From contig NZ_QYYG01000009.1 in the NCBI RefSeq assembly GCF_003591175.1, positions 1 through 64,000 on the forward strand: a stretch of 64,000 nucleotides of DNA, given 5' to 3'. Source of the DNA: Serratia inhibens (lineage in GTDB: Bacteria; Pseudomonadota; Gammaproteobacteria; Enterobacterales; Enterobacteriaceae). Both the position numbers and the translations under genes were made by a program. Below, piece after piece: positions 9,104-18,833 of this stretch. Position 1 is the first letter of the stretch; each line of letters opens with the position of its first letter. The notes beneath the pieces were generated by a model. It was given only the letters and a program-made list of their open reading frames with translations, was not told the origin of the DNA and searched no databases.

Positions 9104-9970
9104 ATGAAAGATTTGAATGTAGTAGACGGTATCAACGGCGCCGGTAACTGGCTGGTGAAGAACCAGGATCTGCTGATCCAGTACGCGGTGAACATCGTTG
9201 CCGCTATCGTTATCCTGATTATCGGTTCGATCATTGCCCGCCTGATAGGCAACGCATTAAACCGCGTGATGAAGCTGCGCGGCATTGACGCCACGGTAGC
9301 GGATTTCCTGGCGGCGATCGTGCGTTACGGCGTGCTGGCGTTTACCTTTATTGCGGTGCTGGGGCGCATTGGCGTGCAGACCACTTCGGTGATCGCCGTA
9401 CTGGGTGCCGCCGGTTTGGCCGTTGGTTTGGCGCTGCAAGGCTCGCTGTCCAACTTTGCCGCCGGCGTGCTGCTGGTGATCTTCCGTCCGCTGCGCGTGG
9501 GCGAGTATGTCGATTTGGGCGGTGTGGCCGGTACTGTCGATCAGGTGCAAATTTTCTCTACCACTCTGCGTACCGCAGACAACAAAACCATCGTGGTGCC
9601 GAACGGCAAAATCATTGCCGGCAACATCATCAACTACTCCCGCGAGCCGAATCGCCGCGTGGATATCGTGGTGGGCGTGGCCTATAACGCCGACATCGAC
9701 GTGGTGAAAAAGGTGCTGGGCGATGTGATCGCGGCTGATAAGCGCATCATGCACGCCAAGGGTGTGACCGTGCGTCTGAACGAAATGGCGCCGTCTTCGC
9801 TGAACTTCGTGACCCGTTCCTGGACCACTAACGCGGAGTACTGGAATGTGTACTTCGATCTGATGGAAAACTTCAAGCGCGCGCTGGATGCCAACAACAT
9901 CGGTATTCCATTCCCGCAGATGGACGTTCATCTCTATCGTACCGAACAAGCCGCCGCCAAAGCGGAATAA
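9104..9970 (+). CDS. mscS: Small-conductance mechanosensitive channel MscS
   Basis: Inner-membrane channel of 288 residues that opens under membrane tension to release solutes on hypo-osmotic shock. Three N-terminal transmembrane helices are visible. The pore helix TM3 has its glycine/alanine pattern ([20 protein letters not shown]), followed by the beta domain ([14 protein letters not shown]) and the C-terminal mixed domain. ATG 9104 gives [17 protein letters not shown], matching the family N-terminus; the frame continues upstream without homology. It follows fbaA as in E. coli, separated only by the DUF1345 gene. Confidence 0.96.
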   Translation: MKDLNVVDGINGAGNWLVKNQDLLIQYAVNIVAAIVILIIGSIIARLIGNALNRVMKLRGIDATVADFLAAIVRYGVLAFTFIAVLGRIGVQTTSVIAVLGAAGLAVGLALQGSLSNFAAGVLLVIFRPLRVGEYVDLGGVAGTVDQVQIFSTTLRTADNKTIVVPNGKIIAGNIINYSREPNRRVDIVVGVAYNADIDVVKKVLGDVIAADKRIMHAKGVTVRLNEMAPSSLNFVTRSWTTNAEYWNVYFDLMENFKRALDANNIGIPFPQMDVHLYRTEQAAAKAE

Positions 9971-9976
9971 GCAAAT

Positions 9977-10001
9977 CGGGGCCTTTTGGCCCCGTTTTTT
10001 T
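9977..10001. terminator. Terminator of mscS, shared with the converging sgbE
   Basis: CGGGGCC-TTTT-GGCCCCG followed by TTTTTTTATT, 6 bp after mscS. The minus-strand sgbE stop codon overlaps its end, so it probably serves both directions. Confidence 0.9.
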
Positions 10002-10701
10002 ATTGCCCGTAATAGGCGTTCTTGCCGTGTTTGCGCAGGTAATGCTTATCCAGCAGCTCCTGCTGCATGCTGCCGATGCCCGGCGTCAGCTGGCGTGAAA
10101 AAATCCCCATATAGGCAATTTCTTCCAACACCACCGCATTGTGCACCGCGTTGTGCGGGTCCTTGCCCCAGGCGAACGGGCCATGTGCATTCACCAGCAC
10201 CGCCGGAATGGCGTTGGGGCTGATGCCGCGCCGGCGAAAGGTGTCGATAATCACCTTGCCGGTTTCCAGCTCATAGTCATGTTCAATCTCCTGCTCGGTC
10301 ATCAATCGGGTGCAGGGGATGGCACCGTAGAAGTAGTCGGCGTGGGTGGTGCCCCAGGCGGGAATGTCCAGCCCGGCCTGCGCCCAGATGGTGGCATGGC
10401 GCGAATGGGTGTGTACGATACCGCCGATATCGGCGAATTCACGGTACAGCGCCAGGTGGGTGGCGGTATCTGAAGACGGCTTCTTGGTTCCCTCGAAGGT
10501 CCGGCCGCTGGCGAGATCCACCACCACCATATCTTCGGCCGCCATGTGCTCGTATTCCACGCCGGATGGCTTGATCACCACCAGCCCACGTTCGCGGTCC
10601 ACCGCGCTGACGTTGCCCCAGGTGAAGGTCACCAGATTATGGCGGGGCAGGTCGAGGTTGGCCTCCAGTACCTGTTGTTTAAGCTGCGGCAGCGTTAGCA
10701 T
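10000..10701 (-). CDS. sgbE: L-ribulose-5-phosphate 4-epimerase
   Basis: Class-II-aldolase-fold zinc epimerase of 233 residues converting L-ribulose-5-P to D-xylulose-5-P, the last step of the pathway encoded by this operon. Visible: substrate/phosphate motifs [11 protein letters not shown] and KPSGV, metal ligands in the HTHSRHAT segment, and a third histidine in NAHGPFAW. The start [22 protein letters not shown] follows a strong GGGGG Shine-Dalgarno and overlaps the sgbU end by 7 bp. AraD and UlaF are close paralogues; the neighbours (sgbH, sgbU, lyxK, yiaK) decide for the sgb/yia version. Confidence 0.9.
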   Translation of the reverse strand: MLTLPQLKQQVLEANLDLPRHNLVTFTWGNVSAVDRERGLVVIKPSGVEYEHMAAEDMVVVDLASGRTFEGTKKPSSDTATHLALYREFADIGGIVHTHSRHATIWAQAGLDIPAWGTTHADYFYGAIPCTRLMTEQEIEHDYELETGKVIIDTFRRRGISPNAIPAVLVNAHGPFAWGKDPHNAVHNAVVLEEIAYMGIFSRQLTPGIGSMQQELLDKHYLRKHGKNAYYGQ

Positions 10702-11555
10702 GTCATTCCCCCTTGTTGCATTTTCTGTTCGATCCAGCGGCGCGCCTGAACAATCTCGGCCACCGGCTCTTCGGCTTTTTCGGTCCACATTTCGATCAGG
10801 AAAGCGCCGCGGTAGTTAAGCTGTTTCAGCGTGCGGAACACGGCGACAAAATCCACGCAGCCTTCGCCAAAGGGCACGTCGCGGAACTGCCCCGGCGAAC
10901 TTTCGGTTACCGGATAAGTGTCTTTCAGGTGGATGGCGGCAATGCGGTCGATGCCCAGCGCCAGCTCCTGCGCCACATCGTTGCCCCAGGCGCTGAGGTT
11001 GCCGACGTCCGGATAGACCGTGAACCACGGCGAGGCCAGGCAAGCGTCCCAGGCCTTCCATTTGCTGATGGAATTCATAAAGGCGGTATCCATGATTTCC
11101 ACCGCCAGCATCACCTGGGCGGCGGCGGCACGCTCCACCGCCCACTGCATGCCCTCGGTAAAGCGCGCCAGAGTGCTGTCGTCCTGCCGTTCGTAATAGA
11201 CGTCATACCCGGCGAGCTGAATGGTACGGATACCTACGTCCTTCGCCAACTGAATGGCCTGTTCCATCACTTCGAAGGCGCGTTGGCGCAGTGCATCATC
11301 ATGGCTGCCGAACGGGAAGCGGCGATGGCCGGACAGGCACATGGACGGGATACTGATGCCGGTTTCCAGCATGGCGCTGACCAGCGACAGCCGCTGTTCC
11401 TTGCTCCAGCTCAGGCGTGCCAGCCGCTCGTCGCTTTCGTCCACCGACATCTCGACAAAATCGAAACCGCAGGCCTTGGCCAGCGCCAGCCGTTCGGGCC
11501 AGGTCAGGTGTTTCGGCAAGGCTTTTTCATAAATTCCCAACGGGTGCTGGCGCAT
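10695..11555 (-). CDS. sgbU: L-xylulose/L-ribulose-5-phosphate 3-epimerase
   Basis: Xylose-isomerase-like TIM-barrel epimerase of 286 residues (UlaE/SgbU family) interconverting L-xylulose-5-P and L-ribulose-5-P. Family-typical segments include the N-terminal [36 protein letters not shown] with its acidic ligand, [24 protein letters not shown] and the C-terminal [13 protein letters not shown] 11555 is preceded by GGAGAAG. It lies one base downstream of the sgbH stop and overlaps sgbE, so the three epimerase/decarboxylase genes are tightly coupled. Confidence 0.9.
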   Translation of the reverse strand: MRQHPLGIYEKALPKHLTWPERLALAKACGFDFVEMSVDESDERLARLSWSKEQRLSLVSAMLETGISIPSMCLSGHRRFPFGSHDDALRQRAFEVMEQAIQLAKDVGIRTIQLAGYDVYYERQDDSTLARFTEGMQWAVERAAAAQVMLAVEIMDTAFMNSISKWKAWDACLASPWFTVYPDVGNLSAWGNDVAQELALGIDRIAAIHLKDTYPVTESSPGQFRDVPFGEGCVDFVAVFRTLKQLNYRGAFLIEMWTEKAEEPVAEIVQARRWIEQKMQQGGMTC

Positions 11556-11556
11556 A

Positions 11557-12213
11557 TCAACTTCTCCAGATGTCATCAATGGCGGAACGGAACCGACCGG
11601 CGGCAGCCAGCGGATCGGCGGCCTCGGCCAGTGCCCGGCCGACGATAAAGGCGGTGACGGCGATGTCTTTAAACAGCGGCAGATCGGCCGGGGTGATGCC
11701 GCCGGTGACCGACAGCTCGATGCCCAGATCCGACAGCGCTTTCATCAGATCCAGATCTTGCTGTCCCCAACTTTGCCCGCTGGCCTGTGCGTCGCGGCCA
11801 CGGTGGTAGATCGCCTGGCGGATGCCGAGCCCGCGCCACTGTCTGGCGTCGTCCAGCGTCCAGCGGCCGAACAGCTCAATCTGAATATCCCCCTGATGCT
11901 GCTGCGCCACTTCTCGCGCACCAGCCATGGTGGCCAGCGGTGCGGCGCAGATCACCGTCATCCAGTCGGCACCGTGGCCGAAGGCCTGCTGCGCCAGAGT
12001 GCTGCCGGCGTCGGCTACTTTCAGGTCAGCTACCAGCGTATGCTGGGGGCAGCGTTCACGCAGTGCGCTCACGGCCTGGATACCGGCGCTGATGCATAAA
12101 ATGGTTCCGGCCTCGATGATGTCGACGTGCGATTGCAGGTGTTCTGCCGTCTGCAGGGCTACCTCCAGCCGGGTATGGTCGAGCGCCAGTTGCAGGCGCG
12201 GTTTATTGCTCAT
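11557..12213 (-). CDS. sgbH: 3-keto-L-gulonate-6-phosphate decarboxylase
   Basis: Orotidine-decarboxylase-superfamily enzyme of 218 residues that decarboxylates 3-keto-L-gulonate-6-P to L-xylulose-5-P with magnesium. The superfamily signature DLKVAD (Asp63, Lys65, Asp68) is intact, as are the N-terminal LALDHT and the phosphate-binding VTGGIT and IVGRAL segments. It overlaps lyxK by 4 bp (ATGA). UlaD is its paralogue in the anaerobic ascorbate operon; the lyxK/yiaK context supports sgbH. Confidence 0.92.
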   Translation of the reverse strand: MSNKPRLQLALDHTRLEVALQTAEHLQSHVDIIEAGTILCISAGIQAVSALRERCPQHTLVADLKVADAGSTLAQQAFGHGADWMTVICAAPLATMAGAREVAQQHQGDIQIELFGRWTLDDARQWRGLGIRQAIYHRGRDAQASGQSWGQQDLDLMKALSDLGIELSVTGGITPADLPLFKDIAVTAFIVGRALAEAADPLAAAGRFRSAIDDIWRS

Positions 12214-13700
12214 AGAACCTCCTGGTGGCCGGATTGCAGCCCTTGCAACGCCGCAATCAGCGCCTGATAACGTTGATGTTTTTTACCGTAGTTTTCACCG
12301 GCGGCGGTGTCCGGCAGCACCCGTTCAATGTGTGGCGCCAGCGCCAACTGGGCGGCGGTGAAGTCACGGAATGCGCCGCTGCCGACCATGGCCGCCATCG
12401 CGGCGCCCAGACAGCCGGTTTCTTCCACCTGCGGCAGTTCCACCGGCAGGCCGCTGACGTCGGCGAACATCTGCATCCAGGGCGCCGATTTGGCCGGGCC
12501 GCCGGTGACGCGCAACGCTTTTGCCGCCGGGAAGCGTTGTCGCATGCGGTTTAGATGGGTCATATGGCAGAACACCACGCCTTCGTAGATCGCCTGCACC
12601 AGATGTTCACGCTGGTGGAATGCCTGCAGGCCGTGGAAGCTGGCGCTCAACCCCAGACCGGCGTTGGAGCCATACAGGAAAGGGGCAAACAGTAGGCTAC
12701 TGCCGGCCTTGGGCAACGCAGCGACCCAGTCATTGAGTTGCGCGTAGTCGCTTATCCCCCATTGGCGGCAGAACCACTCCAGGTTGGCGGCTGAGGTCGG
12801 GCTGGCTTCGTGCACGATGTATTTCCCCGCCTCGGCGTGGCGGCCATAGACAAAAGGATGGTCGAAACCTTCGGTGATACTGTCGGTGATGCCGCTGGTG
12901 ACCGACCAGGTGCCCATCACCGCATTTAGCCGCGTCTCATCCTGCAACCCGGCACACAGCGCGGTGGAGACCACGTCAAACAGGCCACCGACCACCGGCG
13001 TACCCGACAATAACCCGGTTGCCTCTGCTGCTGCTGCGTTCACCCGACCGGCGATCTCGGCGGAGCCAACGATCGGCGGCAGGACGGGCATGATGTCGCC
13101 GATGCCTAACAGCTGCGCCAACGCCGGGTCATAGCGCTCGTCGTTCATCTGGTAGAGGTTGGATTCGGAGATATTGGTTTCTTCACAGGCCAGTTCGCCA
13201 GTCAGGCAGTAGCGCAGATAATCGTGCGCCATCAGCACGCTGCCAATCCGGCGGTAGCGTTCCGGCTGGTGCTGCCTGACCCAGCGCAGTAACGAGACCG
13301 GGTGTCCGGTCCACAGGGTTTGTCGGGTCTGCGGGTATAACGTCTGTGGCACCCCCTGTTTTTGCCACTCTTGCACCTGCGCCAATGCGCGCTGGTCGGA
13401 AGACAGCATGGCGTTGCCCAGCGGCTGCCCTTGCGGGTCCAGCAGAAACGCGCCTTTACCCTGCGCCGAGATGCCGATGGCCTGAATACCAGCGGCTGCA
13501 ATGTCGTAGCGGGCCAGCAATTCGCGGATCACCTCGGCGGCGGTATGCCACAGCGCGGGCATATCACGCTCCGCCCAGCCGGGTTGCGGCGCGATAATGT
13601 CCAGCGTACGGCGGGCTATACCCAGTTCAGTGCCATGCCGGTCATACAGACCGGCTTTGATAAAGGTGCCGCCGCAGTCCAGCCCCAGCCAATAGTCCAT
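12210..13700 (-). CDS. lyxK: L-xylulose/3-keto-L-gulonate kinase
   Basis: FGGY-family carbohydrate kinase of 496 residues, the size of E. coli LyxK. It supplies the phosphorylated substrate (3-keto-L-gulonate-6-P) for sgbH. The N-terminal nucleotide-binding motif GLDCGGTFIKAGLYD and the C-terminal adenosine motif VTGGPAKSAPWMQMFADV are visible. Start MDYWLGLDCGG at 13700 overlaps the stop of the preceding MFS gene by one base (TAATG), a typical coupled junction. The substrate is inferred from the pathway: other FGGY kinases look similar. Confidence 0.9.
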   Translation of the reverse strand: MDYWLGLDCGGTFIKAGLYDRHGTELGIARRTLDIIAPQPGWAERDMPALWHTAAEVIRELLARYDIAAAGIQAIGISAQGKGAFLLDPQGQPLGNAMLSSDQRALAQVQEWQKQGVPQTLYPQTRQTLWTGHPVSLLRWVRQHQPERYRRIGSVLMAHDYLRYCLTGELACEETNISESNLYQMNDERYDPALAQLLGIGDIMPVLPPIVGSAEIAGRVNAAAAEATGLLSGTPVVGGLFDVVSTALCAGLQDETRLNAVMGTWSVTSGITDSITEGFDHPFVYGRHAEAGKYIVHEASPTSAANLEWFCRQWGISDYAQLNDWVAALPKAGSSLLFAPFLYGSNAGLGLSASFHGLQAFHQREHLVQAIYEGVVFCHMTHLNRMRQRFPAAKALRVTGGPAKSAPWMQMFADVSGLPVELPQVEETGCLGAAMAAMVGSGAFRDFTAAQLALAPHIERVLPDTAAGENYGKKHQRYQALIAALQGLQSGHQEVL

Positions 13701-14995
13701 TATTCGGCCCCCGCTTTTTGGTCGCATTTGTTCGGCAGCATCAGCGCCAGTACCGAGGCGATGGCTAGCGACACTGCCAGGCTGTAAACGCCGACGTCTT
13801 TGCTGAACAGGGTGATCAACACGCCGACCATATAGGGGCCGCAGAAACCGCCGAGGTTGCCGAGCGCGTTGATCACGCCGCGCGCGCCGCCGGCCACCTC
13901 GGCGTTAAATAGCTTGGGTGGGATGGTCCAGAACACCCCGGCGGCGGCCTGGATAAAGACGCCGCAGCCCACCAGCGCCGCGTACGACCACCAGATGTGA
14001 TCCTTCAACAGCACCGACAGCGCCATGCAGATGGCGAAACCGGCCAGCGGCAGCGCGACGAACACTTTGCGCTTGCCGGTGCGATCGGAGAGGGTGGAAA
14101 TGATCAGCATGCCGAAGATGGCGCCGATATAGGGCAGGATAGCAAGCATCCCGACCTGCTCCATATTGCCGTTGGTCAACCCCTTGAGGATGGTCGGCAG
14201 CCACAGGGTATAACCGTAAATCCCGGTCTGGTAGAAGAAGTTCACCAGAATCAACTGCCACATGATTCTGTCGCCCAGCACCCGGCGTAGCGAGGCGTTG
14301 CGCACCGTTTTGCCTTTGATCAGCAACTGTTCGTCGTGCAGCGTTTTGATCAGATAATCTTTTTCCGCCTGCGAAATCCATTTGGCCTCTTGTGGGCGGT
14401 TGCTGATGGTGAGATACCACAGCACCATCACGACCAGCGACAATGCACCTTCTACCAGGAACAGCATGCGCCAGTCCCAGGCGGTGATGATCCAGCCGGA
14501 AAGCGGCGCGGTGAGGATGCCGGCGATCGGCACGAACATGATGACGATGGCGTTGGCGCGGCCGCGTTCCTTGTCCGGGAACCAGTTGCTGATCATGGTC
14601 AGCACCACCGGCAGCATGCCGCCTTCGGAAACGCCGAGGGCGAAGCGCAGGAACAGCAATTGATACTGGTTAGTGACCAGCCCGGTCAGCACGGAAATCA
14701 CCGCCCAGGCCAACAGCGACCAGCCGATGAATTTCTTGCCGTTGCCATACACCGCCAGCTTGCCGCCCGGCACTTGCAGAAACAGATAACCGATAAAGAA
14801 GATGCCGCCGGCCAACCCGGCCATCGAGGCGGTGATGCCCAGTTCATCGTCCATGCCGCCGGGCATGGCGAAGGCGATGTTTACCCGATCCATATAGGAA
14901 ATAATGCAGGTAATAAGAATAGGCGGCACTATTCTCAACCAGCGTAATTTGGGGATCGCCTGGCTTTGGGTGACAGAAACAGAGGCTGTATTCAT
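13700..14995 (-). CDS. MFS transporter, ACS family (candidate sugar-acid importer)
   Basis: Predicted 12-helix major facilitator of 431 residues. Characteristic of the anion:cation symporter group: RVNIAFAMPG after TM1, FLRFALGVSEGG in TM4 and ISNWFPDKERGRANA in the TM4/5 region. Start MNTASVSVTQSQAIPKL at 14995. It sits between yiaL and lyxK exactly where E. coli carries the three-gene yiaMNO TRAP transporter, so it most likely imports 2,3-diketo-L-gulonate or a related sugar acid. Klebsiella yia operons also carry replacement transporters here. The precise substrate is inference. Confidence 0.85.
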   Translation of the reverse strand: MNTASVSVTQSQAIPKLRWLRIVPPILITCIISYMDRVNIAFAMPGGMDDELGITASMAGLAGGIFFIGYLFLQVPGGKLAVYGNGKKFIGWSLLAWAVISVLTGLVTNQYQLLFLRFALGVSEGGMLPVVLTMISNWFPDKERGRANAIVIMFVPIAGILTAPLSGWIITAWDWRMLFLVEGALSLVVMVLWYLTISNRPQEAKWISQAEKDYLIKTLHDEQLLIKGKTVRNASLRRVLGDRIMWQLILVNFFYQTGIYGYTLWLPTILKGLTNGNMEQVGMLAILPYIGAIFGMLIISTLSDRTGKRKVFVALPLAGFAICMALSVLLKDHIWWSYAALVGCGVFIQAAAGVFWTIPPKLFNAEVAGGARGVINALGNLGGFCGPYMVGVLITLFSKDVGVYSLAVSLAIASVLALMLPNKCDQKAGAE

Positions 14996-15103
14996 ATATA
15001 CACCTGTAGAGTCAGATTCTATTGTTTTAGTGGTGTTAAGGCGTAGGGGAGCCCACACGGGCCCGCAGACCCGTGTTGTTCATGGTTATAAACTCAGCGT
15101 TGC

Positions 15104-15577
15104 TTATTGGGCGTTAAATAACGCCAGCGGTATTTTTACCACCACTTTGCGAATAGCACCGGGCCGTTGATTAATACAGGCCGGGCGGTGAACGTCCTGT
15201 GGAAAAAACACCGCGAAATTGCCGGGGCGCATGGTTAACCAGGATTCATTTGCTACCTCCTGATAAAAAATGATGTCGCGCTGCGCCAGTAATTCCTGGT
15301 GGATTGGGTTATCGCCACGATCTGCCGCTACGCCGATAAGTTCGGTGCCGCTGACCAGAAACTGCACGTCTACATTCTTACGGTGTACTTCGGGCCGTAG
15401 TTCGTCCGGCGATTGAGTGTGCAGATCCAACACCTGCACCACGTAACCCGTGGCGGGATCTTCATAACGCCCGGCGGGAAGGGCACTGAAATCGGTATTC
15501 TGCAAATAGGCGACGGCGTTGGCGACCGGCGCAGGGTACTGTTCGGGTGCCGTATGGGCGATATGGCCGAATATCAT
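15104..15577 (-). CDS. yiaL: YiaL/YhcH family beta-galactosidase-subunit-like protein
   Basis: Small cupin-fold protein of 157 residues (DUF386 family), the length of E. coli YiaL. Conserved metal-site segments include EVHRKNVDVQFLVSGTE and the C-terminal FFPQDVHRPAC. The exact reaction is unsettled; family members act on sugar acids, possibly as lactonase or isomerase. Start ATG 15577 is set by a perfect AGGAGG Shine-Dalgarno; the longer open frame upstream is the shadow of yiaK. It lies 13 bp after yiaK in the same operon. Confidence 0.88.
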   Translation of the reverse strand: MIFGHIAHTAPEQYPAPVANAVAYLQNTDFSALPAGRYEDPATGYVVQVLDLHTQSPDELRPEVHRKNVDVQFLVSGTELIGVAADRGDNPIHQELLAQRDIIFYQEVANESWLTMRPGNFAVFFPQDVHRPACINQRPGAIRKVVVKIPLALFNAQ

Positions 15578-15590
15578 GGTGATCCTCCTG

Positions 15591-16589
15591 TTACAGCGCC
15601 TGAATGCGCGCCCAGACGCTCTCATCGACCGGAATGCCGTCGCGCAGGTTTTCCGCCTCGATGCGAGGGAATTTATGGCCCGGCAGGCGAATGGCAACTT
15701 CCGGGTTATCGCGTTCGGCGCTGGTGATGTAATCCATGATCCGTCGCAGTTTTTCGTCGCGGGTATTGCCGTCGGTCAGGCGCTCGAGCTCAATGGCGAT
15801 AAACACCTGGGATATCCCGAACTCCTCGCGGTTGTCTTCGGTCACTTCCGCCACCGAAGATCCGCCGGACAACAGCGTGGCGATCATATCCAGCACGATC
15901 GACAGCGCAGATCCTTTCCAATAGCCCATCGGTAAAATTCGGCGGTTCTCTTCAATGATGGCCGGATCGCGCGTCAACTGGCCGTCGTTGTCGAAACCGC
16001 CGTCTACCGGCAGCGTTTTTCCGGCCAGCCGGTTCAACTCCAGTGCGCCGTAGGAGAACATCGACATCGACATATCCACCATGGTGATTGGGTTGCCCGG
16101 CACTGCGACGATCAACGGATTGGTGCCGATACGGCACTCTTTGGATCCCCAGGGCGGCATCACGGCGATCGAGTTGGTCCAGCAGATGCCGATATAGCCT
16201 TTCTCCGCCGCCTGCCAGCCGTAACCGCCGCCGCGCATCCAGTGGTTGGCGTTGCGCAGCGCCACCAGGCCGATACCGTGGCTGTCGGCCAGTTGCATGG
16301 CACGATCCATCATCCTGCGAGCGGTGAGATTGCCGATGCCCTGGCGTGCATCCCATTGCTCGATTGCGCCCAGAGACAGCAGTTTGCTGGGTTCAGCGTT
16401 CGGCACGATATCGCCGGCATCGAGCTGCTGAATAAAGCGCGGAAACCGATTAACGCCGTGGGAGTAAACGCCGCTGGCCGAGGTGTCGGCGAACATGCCT
16501 GCGCAGTCGTCGGCGGTGGCTTCTGCCACGCCCCGCGACAGCAGCACGCGTTTGAATTGCTGTTTCAGATCGGTGTAACTCACTCTCAT
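15591..16589 (-). CDS. yiaK: 2,3-diketo-L-gulonate reductase
   Basis: NAD(P)H-dependent reductase of the malate/lactate/sulfolactate dehydrogenase type (LDH2 fold), 332 residues. It converts 2,3-diketo-L-gulonate, a breakdown product of oxidised ascorbate, to 3-keto-L-gulonate. The catalytic histidine lies in SHGVNRFP (His44), and the [17 protein letters not shown] nucleotide-binding segment is present. It is the first gene of the yiaK-yiaL-MFS-lyxK-sgbH-sgbU-sgbE operon. The YiaJ-type operator (16634-16662) lies 45-73 bp upstream, pointing to induction when YiaJ is released. Confidence 0.93.
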   Translation of the reverse strand: MRVSYTDLKQQFKRVLLSRGVAEATADDCAGMFADTSASGVYSHGVNRFPRFIQQLDAGDIVPNAEPSKLLSLGAIEQWDARQGIGNLTARRMMDRAMQLADSHGIGLVALRNANHWMRGGGYGWQAAEKGYIGICWTNSIAVMPPWGSKECRIGTNPLIVAVPGNPITMVDMSMSMFSYGALELNRLAGKTLPVDGGFDNDGQLTRDPAIIEENRRILPMGYWKGSALSIVLDMIATLLSGGSSVAEVTEDNREEFGISQVFIAIELERLTDGNTRDEKLRRIMDYITSAERDNPEVAIRLPGHKFPRIEAENLRDGIPVDESVWARIQAL

Positions 16590-16633
16590 GCCGGCTCTCC
16601 GTTACGGTGCTCTTGTTTGTTTTATGTTCTTTT

Positions 16634-16662
16634 AATTTCAATATGCGAAATTGCATTTCAAA
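16634..16662. promoter_or_regulatory. YiaJ-type operator upstream of yiaK
   Basis: Contains the inverted repeat AATTTC-N7-GAAATT followed two bases later by another ATTTC, so three half-sites in alternating orientation. A 29-bp stretch is repeated with three mismatches at 21542-21570 upstream of the adjacent ABC operon. The likely ligand is the IclR-family regulator YiaJ encoded at 21838. Confidence 0.75.
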
Positions 16663-16802
16663 TAAATGCTATACCTGCGACTGAGGGAAGTCAAAGTAAG
16701 CACAGAGAAAGTTATTCATATAAAACAAGTAGTTAAATTAATATGGTGATTTTGTGATCGGCTGCACGTTTTGGGCTGTTGACGTGCTTCAGGCGTGACA
16801 AA

Positions 16803-16827
16803 GCAGAGCGGAACAGGCCCGCTCTGC
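16803..16827 (-). terminator. Terminator of the ABC/lactonase operon
   Basis: GCAGAGCGG / CCGCTCTGC forms a perfect 9-bp stem, 18 bp beyond the lactonase stop on the minus strand. The following TTTG tail is short, so strength is uncertain. Confidence 0.65.
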
Positions 16828-16844
16828 GTTCACTTTCCCTGTGG

Positions 16845-17705
16845 TTATCCCTGGGTATTCAATACTCTGCGGTATAACGAGGTAGTGGCGGTAATGTACA
16901 ACTCGTTGCCGTCCGGCCCGCCGAAGGTACAATTGGATACGCGTTCCGGCACGTCGATTTTACCCCGCGGTTTCCCCTGGCTGTCGAAGATCAGCACACC
17001 ATCGGCGCAACTGCAAAACAGATTGCCGGCCCTGTCGACGCAGAAACCATCCGGAAAGCCCGGGGCTACGGCGGCGAAACGCCGGCCGCAGCTCAACTCG
17101 CGCCCATCGACCTGATACATCCGCAATTCGCTGCGGCCAAGGAGCGGGAAATCGACGATCGACATATCCGCCACGTACAGCTGCGATTCATCCGGTGAAA
17201 AGGCCAGGCCGTTCGGCCGTTGTAGGTCGCAGGCGGCAATGTTCAACGAGCCGTCGCGCGGATCGAAGCAGTAGAGGTAGCAGCCGATCACCTGGCTTTC
17301 CGACTTGTAACCTTCTTCGTCGCCGGTAATGCCGTAGGGAGGATCGGTAAACCAAATCGTGCCGTCGGAGCGCACCGCCACGTCATTGGGCGAGTTGAAA
17401 CGTTTGCCGTCGACGCGTTCGATCAGCATTTGCACTTCACCGCTGCTTTCAGTGCGGCTGATGCAGCGACGTCCGTGCTCGCAGCTGATCACTCGTCCTT
17501 CGGCGTCGCGGGCGTTGCCGTTGGCGTAGTGCGAAGGGGAGCGCCAGAGGCTAAGCTCCCCCTGCCGCGACCAGCGGAACATGCGATTGCCTTTCACATC
17601 GCTGAACACCACCGCATCCTGTTGCGGCAGCCACACCGGCCCTTCGGCCCAGATAGCCGGTGAACACAGGCACTCAAGCTGATGGTCCGCCATTAGTCCA
17701 TTCAT
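16845..17705 (-). CDS. SMP-30/gluconolactonase family lactonase
   Basis: Six-bladed beta-propeller lactonase of 286 residues that probably opens a sugar-acid lactone using a divalent metal. Metal ligands typical of the family are visible: Glu in WAEGPVW near residue 20, Asn in FNSPNDVAV, Asn in RPNGLAFSPDE, and a later Asp in VADMSI. There is no signal peptide, so it acts in the cytosol. It is the last gene of an ABC-importer operon (ATPase, permease, binding protein, lactonase), suggesting that the imported solute is a sugar or sugar acid that passes through a lactone. Confidence 0.88.
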   Translation of the reverse strand: MNGLMADHQLECLCSPAIWAEGPVWLPQQDAVVFSDVKGNRMFRWSRQGELSLWRSPSHYANGNARDAEGRVISCEHGRRCISRTESSGEVQMLIERVDGKRFNSPNDVAVRSDGTIWFTDPPYGITGDEEGYKSESQVIGCYLYCFDPRDGSLNIAACDLQRPNGLAFSPDESQLYVADMSIVDFPLLGRSELRMYQVDGRELSCGRRFAAVAPGFPDGFCVDRAGNLFCSCADGVLIFDSQGKPRGKIDVPERVSNCTFGGPDGNELYITATTSLYRRVLNTQG

Positions 17706-17717
17706 ACCGACCTCCGC

Positions 17718-18818
17718 TTACTTCACGCCCCAAATGGCTTTGTAGTGGCCCTGATAATCATTTTGCGGGTCATACAGGTTGTTGCTGCCACCGTCTGCGG
17801 CGATGTTGTCGCGCGTCACCAGGTGCGCCGGGGTGACATAGCCGGAAGGCGGTTGCTTGGCGAAGGCGCGGTTGAACTCATCCAGCAGTTGCCAGCCGTG
17901 TAGTTTCAGCGGTTCGGGCACGGTGGCTGACTGGCTGTCGCCGGAACGGATACGCTGGTAGGCGGAAATGGAGCCGTCGCCGGCGGAGATGTTATAAGGC
18001 GCGTTCTTGCCGCCTTTGCCGGCGGTTTTCAGCGCCGGGGCCATGAAATCAAAGTACAAGTCGTTGATCGCCAGCGCGTACTGGAATTTATCGCCGTATT
18101 TCTGCAGCAGGCTGAAGGTCATGGCCGGCATACGATTGGACGTATCCGACAGCGGGGTGTCGATAAATTCCACCACTTTGCAGCCACTGCACTTGCCGAT
18201 TTCTTCTTTCATCACATTGGCTTTATCCAGTGCGATTTGATACAGCGAATCGGTAAAGATCAACACGCTGGCCTTGCCGCCGGATTGTACCACCGCGTAC
18301 TGGGCGGCGATGCGCGCCACTTCGTTGGAGTCTGAGGTGACGTTATAGAACACATTGTATTTGGCGATCGGTCCCGGTTCCGGCACCGCGTGCCAGGCGG
18401 CCAGCACTATGCCTTGCTGAATGGCCTTTTTCAGCGGGATCTTGGCTACGTTCGGGTTCCAGCCGCCGATCACGATGCCGTCCGGTTTCTGTGCGATAGC
18501 CTGGTTGAGCGAAGCAAGCTGGTCTTTAACCGAACCGCCGCCGTCCAACGTTTCCAGCTTCCAGCCGGCGGCTTTCGCCGCTTCGCTCAGCCCTTCTTGC
18601 ACGCCCTGCACACCGCCGTTTTTCATGTCCGAAGCGATAAAGATGATTTTCTTGTTGGCCTGCAACTGCGGGCCGCTGGTCGGGCCGTCCCACTGGGTGA
18701 CGCTGGCGGTGGCCCTGGCGACCGCCGCCGTGGCCTGATCGAGATAGGCGTCGGCCCAGGCGGGTGAGGTGGCGCCGGCCAGCAGCAGGGTAGTCGGTAA
18801 GATCCAAAGACGTTTCAT
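17718..18818 (-). CDS. Sugar ABC transporter substrate-binding protein (periplasmic, type I)
   Basis: A 366-residue secreted protein with a clear signal peptide (MKRLWILPTTLLLAGATSPAWA, cleaved before DAYLDQ). The Peripla_BP_4-type core begins at KKIIFIASDMKNGGVQGV, followed by the LASLNQAIAQKPDGIVIGGW segment normally seen in ribose/xylose-type binders. A pair of cysteines (GKCSGCKV) near residue 205 is unusual and could form a disulfide. It lies 15 bp after the permease gene. The substrate is unknown; regulation by the same operator as yiaK suggests an ascorbate- or gulonate-related compound. Confidence 0.88.
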   Translation of the reverse strand: MKRLWILPTTLLLAGATSPAWADAYLDQATAAVARATASVTQWDGPTSGPQLQANKKIIFIASDMKNGGVQGVQEGLSEAAKAAGWKLETLDGGGSVKDQLASLNQAIAQKPDGIVIGGWNPNVAKIPLKKAIQQGIVLAAWHAVPEPGPIAKYNVFYNVTSDSNEVARIAAQYAVVQSGGKASVLIFTDSLYQIALDKANVMKEEIGKCSGCKVVEFIDTPLSDTSNRMPAMTFSLLQKYGDKFQYALAINDLYFDFMAPALKTAGKGGKNAPYNISAGDGSISAYQRIRSGDSQSATVPEPLKLHGWQLLDEFNRAFAKQPPSGYVTPAHLVTRDNIAADGGSNNLYDPQNDYQGHYKAIWGVK

Positions 18819-18833
18819 TGGGTGAGCTCCTGG

